DNA from: Actinomycetes bacterium | GTDB taxonomy: Bacteria; Actinomycetota; Actinomycetes; Actinomycetales; Microbacteriaceae | Direction of reading: 5' to 3' | NCBI GenBank assembly: GCA_023386365.1 | Contig: JAEWJX010000124.1 | Span: forward strand, 1-50,307 | Length of the DNA stretch: 50,307 bases | Part shown: one piece after another, positions 34,027-42,118 of the stretch | How the letters are laid out: the number at the start of each line of letters is the position of its first letter | How positions within the stretch are numbered: the stretch's first letter is position 1 | Notes under the pieces: model-generated | Database searches by the model: none | The model's input: the letters and a program-made list of their open reading frames with translations, nothing else | Told to the model about the DNA's origin: nothing | Made by a program: the position numbers and the translations under genes

Positions 34027-34893
34027 TCACCCACGCTCGACGGGCAGCCAGAGTTCGGTGGTGGCGGTGCTGAAGTCGTCGGCGCGATCCACGATGGCGA
34101 CGATCGACGGCCCCGGGCGCAACCGCCACGGGTTCGACGGGAACCAGTCGGTGGCCGTCGACGCCCACAACTGCTGCAGCACCGCCGGGTAGGGCCCGGA
34201 CGCGGTGAACACCGCCCAGCTGCCCGCCGGCACCTCGATCGCGTCGAGGTCGTCGGGGCGCTCGCTGGCCGCATCCACCGCCACCCCGTGCAGGTAGGTG
34301 AGTTCCGTGCCTTCCGTGTAGTCGGGGTCGACGCCGTCGCTCACCTGCAGCAGCCCCGACGGTTCGGTGCTGCTCAACGCCTTGAGCCGCGCGTGCTCCT
34401 CCACGGGGATGGAGGCAATGTGGGCCGCGATGTGCGGGTTGACGCCCTCGTGGATGAGCGGCACGCGGGCGGCGTGGCCGATCAGCGTGAAGGCGGGGTG
34501 GTCGACGATGCGGGTGTCCATGGGTGTGTTCCCTTCGATGGTGAGGCGAAACCGCAGCCTCTGCTGCGTCGAAAGGGGACCACCCGACTGGCGGGCTTCG
34601 CGCGGGGTGACGCCGTGGACGGCCTGGAAGGCACGTCCGAACGCCTCGGTCGAGCCGTAGCCGTAGGCCACCGCCGTCTCGAGCATGGGGCGACCGGCCA
34701 TGACATCCGCCGCCGCCAGCGTCATCCGACGTCGCCGCACGTACTCGGTCACCGACATGCCGGTGAGCGACGAGAACATCCGCCGCAGGTGGTACTCGGT
34801 GGTGCCGAGCGTCGCCGCGAGTGCCGCCACATCGAGCTGCTCCGAGAGGTGCCCCTCGATGTGCTCCACGAGCCGGTTCAGGTCGCCGATCAT
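34027..34893 (-). CDS. AraC family regulator with GyrI-like effector domain
   Basis: The 288-residue product has an N-terminal AraC DNA-binding domain (two helix-turn-helices, LAATLGTTEYHLRRMFSSLTGMSV and the later YGYGSTEAFGRAFQAVHGVTP) and a C-terminal GyrI-like ligand domain of about 155 residues. The same domain order occurs in Rob and in BmrR-like drug sensors, so it probably binds small hydrophobic compounds. AAAGGGGG lies 5 nt before the ATG. No clear target gene adjoins; the oxidoreductase upstream runs in the same direction. Confidence 0.93.
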   Translation of the reverse strand: MIGDLNRLVEHIEGHLSEQLDVAALAATLGTTEYHLRRMFSSLTGMSVTEYVRRRRMTLAAADVMAGRPMLETAVAYGYGSTEAFGRAFQAVHGVTPREARQSGGPLSTQQRLRFRLTIEGNTPMDTRIVDHPAFTLIGHAARVPLIHEGVNPHIAAHIASIPVEEHARLKALSSTEPSGLLQVSDGVDPDYTEGTELTYLHGVAVDAASERPDDLDAIEVPAGSWAVFTASGPYPAVLQQLWASTATDWFPSNPWRLRPGPSIVAIVDRADDFSTATTELWLPVERG

Positions 34894-34977
34894 GCGTGCC
34901 CCCTTTCGCTCTCCAGCCTGCGGGGTGGGCGCATGCGGCACCCGACCTTCGGCGTCCGATCCGATCGGTTCCGGCGC

Positions 34978-36003
34978 CTACCGCCAGCCGAGCCCCGGCG
35001 CCACATGCGTGAGGATCGCCTCGAGCACGTGCGCGTTGTAGTCGACACCCAGCTGGTTGGGGATGGTGAGCAGCACGGTGTCGGCGGCGGCGATCGCCTC
35101 ATCCTCGGCCAGCTGCTGGATGAGCTGGTCGGGTTCGGCGGCGTAGCTGCGACCGAAGACGGCGCGGTAGTCGTCGATCACCCCGAACTGGTCGTCGCCG
35201 TCGCGCTGGCCGCCGCCGAAGTACGCGAAGTCCTCGTCGGAGACGAGGGCGAAGATGGAGCGGCTCACCGACACCCGCGGCTCGCGCTCGTGGCCGGCTT
35301 CGGTCCACGCCTCGCGGAACGCCTCGATCTGCTTGCGCTGCTGCACGTGGAACGGCTCACCCGATTCGTCCGTCTTCAGGGTGGAACTCATCAGGTTCAT
35401 GCCCTGCTCCGCCGCCCACACGGCGGTCGCATCCGATGCGGCGCCCCACCAGATCCGGTTGCGCAGCCCCGGCGACTGCGGCTGGATGCCGAGGGGCCCC
35501 GGGTGCGGGTTCGGGAACATGGGGCGCGGGTTCGGTTCCGCGAAGCGGGCGCCGTCGATGACCTTCAGGAACACTTCCGTGTTGTTGCGAGCGAGGTCGG
35601 CCATCGTGGTGCCCTCGGGGGCGTCGTAGCCGAAGTAGCGGTACCCGTCGACGACCTGCTCGGGTGACCCGCGGCTCACGCCGAGCTGCAGTCGGCCGCC
35701 GGAGATCAGGTCGGCGGCCCCCGCATCTTCGGCCATGTAGAGCGGGTTCTCGTAGCGCATGTCGATCACGCCGGTGCCGAGTTCGATGCGGCTCGTCTTG
35801 GCGCCCGCGGCGGCGAGCAGCGGGAACGGGCTCGCCAACTGGTTCGCGTAGTGGTGCACGCGGAAGTAGGCGCCGTCGGCGCCCAGCTCCTCCGCGGCGA
35901 CGGCGAGGTCGATCGACTGCAGCAGCACATCCGAGGCGCTGCGGGTCTTCGAGCCGCCGCCGTGCGACCAGTGGCCGAACGACAGGAAACCGATGCTCTT
36001 CAT
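34978..36003 (-). CDS. LLM class flavin-dependent oxidoreductase
   Basis: The 341-residue product is a luciferase-like monooxygenase (bacterial luciferase fold): GFLSFGHWS at the start, ADGAYFRVHHYANQLASPFPLLAAAGAKT, GTGVIDMRYENPLYMAEDAGAADLISGGRLQLGVSRGSPEQV. It uses reduced flavin; the substrate is unknown. TAGGTT on the minus strand ends 9 nt before the ATG, so any leader would be only a few nucleotides. It precedes the AraC/GyrI regulator gene, which may report on its substrate. Confidence 0.92.
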   Translation of the reverse strand: MKSIGFLSFGHWSHGGGSKTRSASDVLLQSIDLAVAAEELGADGAYFRVHHYANQLASPFPLLAAAGAKTSRIELGTGVIDMRYENPLYMAEDAGAADLISGGRLQLGVSRGSPEQVVDGYRYFGYDAPEGTTMADLARNNTEVFLKVIDGARFAEPNPRPMFPNPHPGPLGIQPQSPGLRNRIWWGAASDATAVWAAEQGMNLMSSTLKTDESGEPFHVQQRKQIEAFREAWTEAGHEREPRVSVSRSIFALVSDEDFAYFGGGQRDGDDQFGVIDDYRAVFGRSYAAEPDQLIQQLAEDEAIAAADTVLLTIPNQLGVDYNAHVLEAILTHVAPGLGWR

Positions 36004-36050
36004 GATGGATCCAACCTATGCGGATGCATCGAGCATTCCCAGGGCGGGTG

Positions 36051-36566
36051 TCAGCAGGTGACGCGACCGTGGCTCATGGTGTCGTCGGGGGTGTCGCGGG
36101 TAACGAGCGCTTTCAGCATGCCGGCGGCGGTGGCGAGCTTGCCGTGCCGGGGTTCCCAGAACTCGCACTCGACCGGCGTCACCCGCAGCAGGGCGATGCC
36201 GGGGGTGTCGAGGCCGTCCTCGAACCAGATGTCGAGCGAGGGGGAGTACAGCTCCGCCATCTTCGCCGTGTCGTGCACCACACGTGCCCGGCCCGCCACC
36301 GACACGTAGCGGTGGCCCGACGAGTCGAGGTACGACAGGCCCACCTCGTCGTCGGCCTCCGCCTCGTCGACTTTCTTGCTGTCGTCGAGGGTGAAGAACC
36401 AGATGTCGCCGTTCGCGTCCATCTGGCGGGTGCTCATCGGTCTGCTCACCAGGTTGCCGGAGGCGTCGCGTGTGGTGAGCATCGTGAAGTCGATGTCTTC
36501 GACGAGCTCCCGCACGCGTGCGATGGCGGCGGGGCCGGTCAGCTCGGATGCGTCGGTTTCGGTCAT
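36051..36566 (-). CDS. Pyridoxamine 5'-phosphate oxidase family (general stress protein 26-like)
   Basis: The 171-residue product has the split-barrel flavin-binding fold: DIDFTMLTTRDASGNLVSRPM, DIWFFTLDDSKKVDEAEADDEVGLSYLD, HRYVSVAGRARVV and a C-terminal LLRVTPVECEFWEP. This subgroup is annotated as general stress protein 26 and probably binds a flavin. It ends with Cys. The ATG at 36566 fits the family length. Confidence 0.92.
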   Translation of the reverse strand: MTETDASELTGPAAIARVRELVEDIDFTMLTTRDASGNLVSRPMSTRQMDANGDIWFFTLDDSKKVDEAEADDEVGLSYLDSSGHRYVSVAGRARVVHDTAKMAELYSPSLDIWFEDGLDTPGIALLRVTPVECEFWEPRHGKLATAAGMLKALVTRDTPDDTMSHGRVTC

Positions 36567-36634
36567 GGGTCGAGCCTGCGCGTGGGGACGCGGATGCGGC
36601 AGGGGCTTGACAGCGCGCGGTGAGAGGCGCGGGG

Positions 36635-37513
36635 TTACTCGGGGACGCGCAGCAGCGCGCCGGGCCGCGCGATGGTGGCCGCGGCGATCCGCATTGCCCG
36701 TGCGAGGGCGTCGTACCACTCGATGTCGCGCAGCCCCCGTTCGGCGATCTCGGCGATCACCGAGGCGTAGACGGCGTCACCGGCACCCATCGTGTCGACC
36801 ACGCCATCCGGGGTGGCGACGGTCGGGTGCCGCCAGCGGGCGTCACCCACCCGCAGGCTGGCGCCGTCGCCGCCCTCCGTGGCGAGCACGTACGGGTAGC
36901 GGGCGAGCAGCCGCGGGGCCACCTCACCGACGGGTTTCCCGTAGAGCAGCTGCGCGTCGTCGTCGCCCAACTTGAGCAGCTGTGCGGTGCCGCCGAAGGC
37001 TTCGAGGCGCTCGCGGAAGGTGTCGGTGCCGTGCAGCAGCCCGGCGCGTGGGTTCGGGTCGACGGCGACGACCGTGCCGGGTCGCACCGCGCGGAGGGCG
37101 TCGTCGAGCAGGTCGGCTTGCGCGGCCACGTCGAATGGGTATCCGCTCACCGCCACGATCGACGCGGTCGCGATCGCTGCGCGCTGTGCGTCGTCGAATG
37201 CGAGGGCGCGCGCCACCATCGAGTCGCTGAAGCTGTAGTGCGGTTCGCCGTCGATGCGTTCCGAGCGGGCCACGCCGGTGCCGCCGGGGGTGATCGTGGG
37301 CAGCAGCCGCACGCCGTGGTCGTCGAGGTGGGAGCGGATGAGGGCGCCGTCGATGTCGTCGCCGATCATCGCCACCAGCGTCGACGGCACCCCGAGGATC
37401 GACAACCCGACGGCGACGTTGAGTGCGGAGCCGCCGACGATGTGCGTGGTGCCGTCGGCGTCGACCAGTTCGTCGATGAGGGCGTCGCCGATCACGACCA
37501 CCGATGCGGGCAT
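36635..37513 (-). CDS. PfkB family carbohydrate kinase
   Basis: The 292-residue product is a ribokinase-type sugar kinase: an early GGSALNVAVGLSILG sugar-binding stretch, DPNPR in the middle and the catalytic DTMGAGDA with Asp246. The exact sugar cannot be told; fructose- and ribose-type kinases share these motifs. It follows the reductase gene by 9 bp and has its own -10 hexamer made from that gene's stop codon. Confidence 0.93.
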   Translation of the reverse strand: MPASVVVIGDALIDELVDADGTTHIVGGSALNVAVGLSILGVPSTLVAMIGDDIDGALIRSHLDDHGVRLLPTITPGGTGVARSERIDGEPHYSFSDSMVARALAFDDAQRAAIATASIVAVSGYPFDVAAQADLLDDALRAVRPGTVVAVDPNPRAGLLHGTDTFRERLEAFGGTAQLLKLGDDDAQLLYGKPVGEVAPRLLARYPYVLATEGGDGASLRVGDARWRHPTVATPDGVVDTMGAGDAVYASVIAEIAERGLRDIEWYDALARAMRIAAATIARPGALLRVPE

Positions 37514-37519
37514 GCCCTC

Positions 37520-37525
37520 AGGCTA
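37520..37525 (-). promoter_or_regulatory. -10 hexamer TAGCCT for a leaderless PfkB kinase gene
   Basis: On the minus strand TAGCCT (37525 to 37520) begins with the TAG stop of the upstream reductase gene and is followed by 6 nt (GAGGGC) and the ATG at 37513. Confidence 0.5.
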
Positions 37526-38077
37526 GCGACGCACCTCGTAGACGGCGCGGACGAACTGCCCGACAGGCCGGGCTTCGACGAGGTGCAGGCGGTCGGATTC
37601 GATGCGGCGCGGGAACTGCGGGGCGCCCCCGGCGAGCGCGACGGGGGCGATGGAGAGCGCGATCTCGTCGAGGGCGTCGGCGTCGAGGAACTGGCCGGCG
37701 AGGTCGCCGCCGCCGACCACCCAGATGTCGCCATCGCCCGCAGCCTCGCGCAGTGTGGGGAGCGCGTCGGCGACCCTCGTGTTCAGGAAGCGCACATCGG
37801 CGCCTTCCGGCACCTCCAGCTGCTGGCTGGTGAACACGAACACGGTCTTGGTGCCGAAGAACTCGGTCCACTTCTCGGGATTCGCGAGCATGTCGGATTC
37901 GTCGAGCAGCCAGCGGTAGGTGGAGGAGCCCATCACGTCGACGGTGGAGTCGGGAGTGGCGATCTCGTTCTCGGCGTCGCTGGAGCCGGGCACGGCGAAC
38001 AGCCAGGCGAGAGAGTGGTTCTCGTCGGCGATCCAGCCGTTGATGGTGGTGGCGGTGTCGTAGCGGATGCGTCCCAT
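37523..38077 (-). CDS. RibD C-terminal / dihydrofolate reductase-like protein
   Basis: The 184-residue product is a small NADPH-dependent reductase-like protein of the RibD-C family: RYDTATTINGWIADENHSLAWL at the start, DVMGSSTYRWLLD, VWVVGGGDLAGQFLDADALDEIALSIAPVALAGG. Members are usually of unknown substrate and are not the housekeeping DHFR or RibD. A -10 hexamer lies 7 nt before the ATG. It is divergent from agmatine deiminase. Confidence 0.92.
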   Translation of the reverse strand: MGRIRYDTATTINGWIADENHSLAWLFAVPGSSDAENEIATPDSTVDVMGSSTYRWLLDESDMLANPEKWTEFFGTKTVFVFTSQQLEVPEGADVRFLNTRVADALPTLREAAGDGDIWVVGGGDLAGQFLDADALDEIALSIAPVALAGGAPQFPRRIESDRLHLVEARPVGQFVRAVYEVRR

Positions 38078-38084
38078 TCGGATG

Positions 38085-38090
38085 ACGCTA
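38085..38090 (-). promoter_or_regulatory. -10 hexamer TAGCGT for a probable leaderless reductase gene
   Basis: On the minus strand TAGCGT (38090 to 38085) is followed by 7 nt and the ATG at 38077. Confidence 0.45.
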
Positions 38091-38125
38091 GGTGCGACCA
38101 CCGACACGCTGCGCCAAGATGAACC

Positions 38126-39181
38126 ATGGCCTGGCGGATGCCCGCGGAGACAGCTCCGCACGAACGCACCTGGATGGCATTTCCGTGCGTCGGCAGCACC
38201 CTCGGCGACACGGGTGCCGAGCGGGAGGAGTGCTACGCCGCCTGGACGGCGGTGGCGCTCGCCGTCGCCGAGTTCGAACCGGTGGCGATGGTCGTCGACC
38301 CGGGTGAGGTGCCGAACGCGCGCGACCGGCTCGGCGCATCCGTCGACCTCGTCGAGGCGCCGGTCGACGAGTTCTGGATGCGCGACCACGGCCCCACGTT
38401 CGTGCTCGACGACGAGCGGCCCGGCGTGCTGGGCGCCGTTGACTGGGTGTTCAACGGCTGGGGTGACCGCGGGTGGTCCGAGTGGCGGCTGAGCGCCGAG
38501 CATGCGCGTCTCATCGCCGCGCACCTGGGTGCCGAGGTGGTGAGTTCGGCACTCGTGAACGAGGGCGGCGGCATCCACGTCGACGGCGAAGGCACTGTGC
38601 TGCTCACCCAGACGGTGCAGCTCGACGAGCGCCGCAACCCGTACCTCGACCGCGCCCGCGTCGAGGCCGAACTGGCCCGCACGATCGGCGCCACCACCGC
38701 CATCTGGCTCCCGCGCGGGCTCACCCGCGACTACGACGACTTCGGCACCAACGGCCACGTCGACATCGTGGCCACCTTCCCCAGCCCCGGCCGGGTGCTG
38801 CTGCACACGCAACGCAACCCGTCGCATCCGGATCACACCGTCACCGCCGAGGTGCGTGCCGTGCTCGAAGCGGCGACGGATGCGGCCGGCCGCACCCTCG
38901 AGGTGATCGACCTCCCCGCCCCGGCCACCCTGCGCGAGGGCGAGCAGTTCGTGGACTGGAGCTACGTGAACCACCTGGTGGTGAACGGCGGCGTCATCGC
39001 GTGCGGGTTCGGCGACGAGCGGGCGGATGCGGATGCGCGCGCGATCCTCGCCGACGCGTACCCGGGGCGGCGGGTGGTGACGGTCGACGCGCGGCCGATC
39101 TTCGCCCGCGGCGGCGGCATCCACTGCATCACGCAGCAGCAGCCGGCGCTGCCGTCGGCGGTGCCCGTGGAGCCGGTGTGA
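38126..39181 (+). CDS. aguA: Agmatine deiminase family protein
   Basis: The enzyme converts agmatine to N-carbamoylputrescine. The 351-residue product shows PAETAPHERTWMAFP, DEFWMRDHGPTFV, NEGGGIHVDGEGTVL, NGHVDIVA and the C-terminal nucleophile cysteine at 334 in GGGIHCITQQQP, all typical of the guanidino-group-modifying fold. CAAGAT 5 nt before the ATG may be a -10, giving a nearly leaderless message. The next gene, an amidase, overlaps its stop by GTGA and may carry out the following step. Confidence 0.94.
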   Translation: MAWRMPAETAPHERTWMAFPCVGSTLGDTGAEREECYAAWTAVALAVAEFEPVAMVVDPGEVPNARDRLGASVDLVEAPVDEFWMRDHGPTFVLDDERPGVLGAVDWVFNGWGDRGWSEWRLSAEHARLIAAHLGAEVVSSALVNEGGGIHVDGEGTVLLTQTVQLDERRNPYLDRARVEAELARTIGATTAIWLPRGLTRDYDDFGTNGHVDIVATFPSPGRVLLHTQRNPSHPDHTVTAEVRAVLEAATDAAGRTLEVIDLPAPATLREGEQFVDWSYVNHLVVNGGVIACGFGDERADADARAILADAYPGRRVVTVDARPIFARGGGIHCITQQQPALPSAVPVEPV

Positions 39182-40872
39182 CGTTCGACGTGGGGGAGGT
39201 GCCGATCGCGCGCCTGCGTGATGCGCTGGAGACGGGGGAGACGACTGCGACCGGGTTGGTGCAGGCGTACCTCGACCGCATCGACCGCTTCGACGGCGCC
39301 CTCAACTCGGTGGTCGTGCGCAATCCGGAGGCGCTCGCCGAAGCCCGGGCATCCGACGAACGTCGCGCGGCCGGTGCCCCACTCGGCCCACTCGACGGCA
39401 TCCCGTACACGGCGAAAGACAGCTTCCTGGTGCGCGGGCTCACGGCGGCCGCCGGCAGTCCCGCGTTCGCGGAGCTCGTGGCCCAGCGCGACGCGTTCAC
39501 CATCGAGCGGCTGCGAGAGGCGGGCGCCATCTGCCTGGGTCTCACCAACATGCCGCCGATGGCGAACGGCGGCATGCAGCGTGGCGTCTACGGGCGCGCC
39601 GAGAGCCCCTACAACCGTGAGTTCCTGGCGGCGCCGTTCCTGTCGGGGTCATCGAACGGCTCCGGCACGGCCACCGCGGCCAGCTTCGCCGCCTTCGGGC
39701 TGGGGGAGGAGACCTGGTCGAGTGGCCGCGGCCCCGCCTCGAACTCGGGCCTCTGCGCCTACACGCCCTCGCGCGGCGTGATCTCCACCCGCGGCAACTG
39801 GCCTCTCGTGCCGACCATGGATGTGGTGGTGCCCCACACCCGCACCATGGCCGACCTGCTCGAGGTGCTCGACGTGATCGTCGCCGACGACACCGACACC
39901 CGCGGCGACTTCTGGCGCGCGCAGCCGTGGGTGAGCATCCCGCCCGCGTCCGACGTGCGGCCCGTCTCGTATCCGGCGCTGCTGCCGGATGACCGGGCGG
40001 ATGCGGTGCTCGAGTTGGCGGGGCGCCGCTTCGGCATCCCGCGCATGTACCTCGGCACGGATGCGGAGGCCGGCACCGGTGAGGCGCTCGGCGGCCCGCT
40101 GGGGCAACGCATCGAACCGCGGCCGTCGGTGCTCGACCTGTGGGAGGCGGCGCGCCGCGACCTGGAGGCGGCCGGCGCCACCGTGGTGGAGGTCGACTTC
40201 CCGGTGGTGTCGAACTACGAAGGCGACCGCGCGGGTGCGCCCACGATCCGCACGCGCGGTCTCGTCACCCCCGAGTACCTGCAGCGGGAACTGCTCGACC
40301 TGTCGGCGTGGGCGTGGGACGACTTCCTGCGCGCCAATGGCGACCCCGCGTTCCCGGGGCTCGCGGGGGTCGACGGGGCGCTGATCTTCCCCCACGATCC
40401 GGGCACGCTGCCCATCCGCGACACCGGGTCCGACGACGACATCTCCGCCTACCCGGTGTGGGTGGCGGAGCATCCGGATGCCTCCCTCGACACCATCCCC
40501 GAGCTCGCGGAGGGCGTGCAGGGGCTGGAGCAGACGCGCCTCGTCGACCTGGAGCAGTGGATGGACGAACTGCACCTCGACGCGGTGGTGTTCCCGGCGG
40601 TGGCGGATGTGGGCGCCGCCGACATGGACGTGAACCCGGAGACCGCGGATGCGGGCTGGCGCAACGGGGTGTGGGTGGCGAACGGCAACCTCGCCATCCG
40701 GCACCTCGGCATCCCCACGGTGACGGTACCGATGGGGTTGATGGCCGACATCGGGATGCCGGTGGGGCTCACGTTCGCGGGTCGCGCTTACGACGACACG
40801 GAGCTGCTGCGGTTCGCGGCCGCGTTCGAGGCGCTCGAGCCCCGCCGCGTGCCGCCACCACCCCCGCTCTGA
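39178..40872 (+). CDS. Amidase signature family protein
   Basis: The 564-residue product has the Ser-cisSer-Lys triad of the amidase signature family: Lys80 in YTAKDSF, the cis-Ser region SGSSNGSG (158-159) and nucleophile Ser182 in ETWSSGRGPAS. The GTG start overlaps the agmatine deiminase stop. The usual partner of agmatine deiminase is a nitrilase-type N-carbamoylputrescine amidase, which is absent here; this unrelated amidase may do that job, but other amides are equally possible. It is convergent with the CGNR regulator, one base apart. Confidence 0.92.
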   Translation: MTFDVGEVPIARLRDALETGETTATGLVQAYLDRIDRFDGALNSVVVRNPEALAEARASDERRAAGAPLGPLDGIPYTAKDSFLVRGLTAAAGSPAFAELVAQRDAFTIERLREAGAICLGLTNMPPMANGGMQRGVYGRAESPYNREFLAAPFLSGSSNGSGTATAASFAAFGLGEETWSSGRGPASNSGLCAYTPSRGVISTRGNWPLVPTMDVVVPHTRTMADLLEVLDVIVADDTDTRGDFWRAQPWVSIPPASDVRPVSYPALLPDDRADAVLELAGRRFGIPRMYLGTDAEAGTGEALGGPLGQRIEPRPSVLDLWEAARRDLEAAGATVVEVDFPVVSNYEGDRAGAPTIRTRGLVTPEYLQRELLDLSAWAWDDFLRANGDPAFPGLAGVDGALIFPHDPGTLPIRDTGSDDDISAYPVWVAEHPDASLDTIPELAEGVQGLEQTRLVDLEQWMDELHLDAVVFPAVADVGAADMDVNPETADAGWRNGVWVANGNLAIRHLGIPTVTVPMGLMADIGMPVGLTFAGRAYDDTELLRFAAAFEALEPRRVPPPPPL

Positions 40873-40873
40873 C

Positions 40874-41413
40874 CTACCCGCGCTGCCGCGCCCGGTACGC
40901 GGCGGCTTTCATCCGGTTGCCGCAGGTGGCCATGGAGCACCATTCGCGGCGGTGGCCGCGTGAGCGGTCGAGGTAGAGCTGGGTGCATTCGGGCCGTCCG
41001 CATTCGCGCAGCAGTGCGGCGTCGTCGCCGGCAGCGATGGCGATCGCTTCGCGCGCGAGGGTGGAGGCCGCCTGGCGGGCGGTGCCGTAGGGGTGCGCGC
41101 CGGCGTCGGTGAGACGGATGGCGAGGGGCGCTTCGGCGGCCGCGGCGTTGACGGTCGACACCGCATCCGTCGGTAGTTCGCGCCCATCGATGCGTGCACG
41201 CATCAGCGTGTAGATCGCTTCGCGCAGTTCGAGGGTGGCGGCGAGGTCGGCGTCGTCGGCGCCTGGCGCGTCGGCGAGCATGCCGGATTCGGTGAGCCAT
41301 GCGTCGAGGTCGGCGGGGGCCTGCAGCTTCTCGGTGGGGTGGTCGTTGCGGCGCAGGCGTCGGGTGCCGACGAGGTCGAGTGCGAGGGTGCCGGAGGGGA
41401 AGGCGTGAATCAC
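40874..41413 (-). CDS. CGNR zinc-finger (ABATE domain) regulator
   Basis: The 179-residue product has an N-terminal ABATE domain (ALDLVGTRRLRRNDHPTEKL) and a C-terminal treble-clef zinc finger with C-x4-C, then C-x4-C in CSMATCGNR followed by KAAAYRAR. Such proteins act as small transcription regulators of unknown ligand. The GTG start has CAAAAT 6 nt upstream, a weak -10. A strong inverted repeat in the spacer to the divergent VOC gene is the likely binding site. Confidence 0.92.
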   Translation of the reverse strand: MIHAFPSGTLALDLVGTRRLRRNDHPTEKLQAPADLDAWLTESGMLADAPGADDADLAATLELREAIYTLMRARIDGRELPTDAVSTVNAAAAEAPLAIRLTDAGAHPYGTARQAASTLAREAIAIAAGDDAALLRECGRPECTQLYLDRSRGHRREWCSMATCGNRMKAAAYRARQRG

Positions 41414-41425
41414 ATCACCATTTTG

Positions 41426-41471
41426 ACCGGTTATGGGAATATCCGCTGGAATAACCGGTTAGAACGGTTAT
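41426..41471. promoter_or_regulatory. Operator with three half-sites between CGNR regulator and VOC gene
   Basis: ACCGGTTAT (41426-41434) and ATAACCGGT (41451-41459) form a perfect 9-bp inverted repeat with a 16-bp centre. A third half-site AACGGTTAT lies at 41463-41471. The stretch is A/T-rich for this genome. TTGACC at 41423-41428 could be the -35 for the VOC gene, so a bound protein would block RNA polymerase. Confidence 0.7.
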
Positions 41472-41488
41472 CTACGAAAGGAACGACA

Positions 41489-41932
41489 ATGGACCTCAAA
41501 CTGGAGATCATCGTCCTGCCGGTGGCGGACGCCGATCGTTCGAAAGAGTTCTACGAGAAGCTCGGGTTCCGGCTCGACGCCGACTTCACCACCGACCGCG
41601 GACTCCGCGTGATCCAGGTGACCCCTCCGGGTTCTGAGGCGTCGATCATCTTCGGCGACCAGCTCACCTCCGCCACCCCCGGCTCCGTGCAGGGCCTGCA
41701 CCTCATCACGAGTGACGTCGCCCAGGCGCGCGCCGAGCTCGCCGAGCGTGGTGCCGAAATCAGCGAGGTGTGGCACGACGAGGACGGCATCTTCCATTGG
41801 GCGGATGGCGCCCACCGGGTCGCAGGACCGCATCCGGTGAACGACAGCTACAGCTCGTACGCGTCGTTCGCCGACCCTGACGGCAACGGCTGGATCCTGC
41901 AGCAGGTGGTCACCCGCCTGCCCGGGCGGTGA
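41489..41932 (+). CDS. VOC (glyoxalase/bleomycin resistance) family protein
   Basis: The 147-residue product has the vicinal oxygen chelate fold: LEIIVLPVADADRSKEFYEKLGFRLDAD in the first repeat and SYASFADPDGNGWILQQV in the second, with the family's C-terminal DPDGN. It may be a metal-dependent lyase, dioxygenase or resistance protein. AAAGGAA precedes the ATG at 41489. It is divergent from the CGNR regulator, which probably controls it. Confidence 0.93.
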   Translation: MDLKLEIIVLPVADADRSKEFYEKLGFRLDADFTTDRGLRVIQVTPPGSEASIIFGDQLTSATPGSVQGLHLITSDVAQARAELAERGAEISEVWHDEDGIFHWADGAHRVAGPHPVNDSYSSYASFADPDGNGWILQQVVTRLPGR

Positions 41933-41937
41933 ACGTC

Positions 41938-42114
41938 ATGACCGACGCAGCCGCCTACCTCGAGCAGCTCCTCGTCGAGACGGCCGCCGCCCACGGCCGT
42001 TACGAGGAGGAGGTGCTCGGGGGTGTGCACCACGACGAGTGGCCCGAGTGGTACGCCGCCTACATGGCGAACGCGCTCGCCGAGCGGGGGATGCAGTTGG
42101 TCCCCGTACGCTGA
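41938..42114 (+). CDS. Small protein following the VOC gene
   Basis: The 58-residue product (MTDAAAYLEQLLVETAAAH to the C-terminal QLVPVR) contains a Trp/Tyr-rich helix DEWPEWYAAYMANALAERG. A GTG at 41929 that overlaps the VOC stop is an alternative start. I recall similar segments fused to or next to VOC proteins in actinobacteria, so it may work with that enzyme. Function unknown. Confidence 0.72.
   Translation: MTDAAAYLEQLLVETAAAHGRYEEEVLGGVHHDEWPEWYAAYMANALAERGMQLVPVR
42107..42112 (+). promoter_or_regulatory. -10 hexamer TACGCT for leaderless mmuM
   Basis: TACGCT is followed by 6 nt (GATCGG) and the ATG at 42119. The last T of the hexamer is the first base of the TGA stop of the preceding small gene. 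Confidence 0.5.
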
Positions 42115-42118
42115 TCGG

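Noticed and set aside
37523..38077. Housekeeping dihydrofolate reductase
   Set aside because: The sequence belongs to the RibD-C-like family with GGGDLAGQF and lacks the usual FolA motif order; folate synthesis is represented only by folC here.
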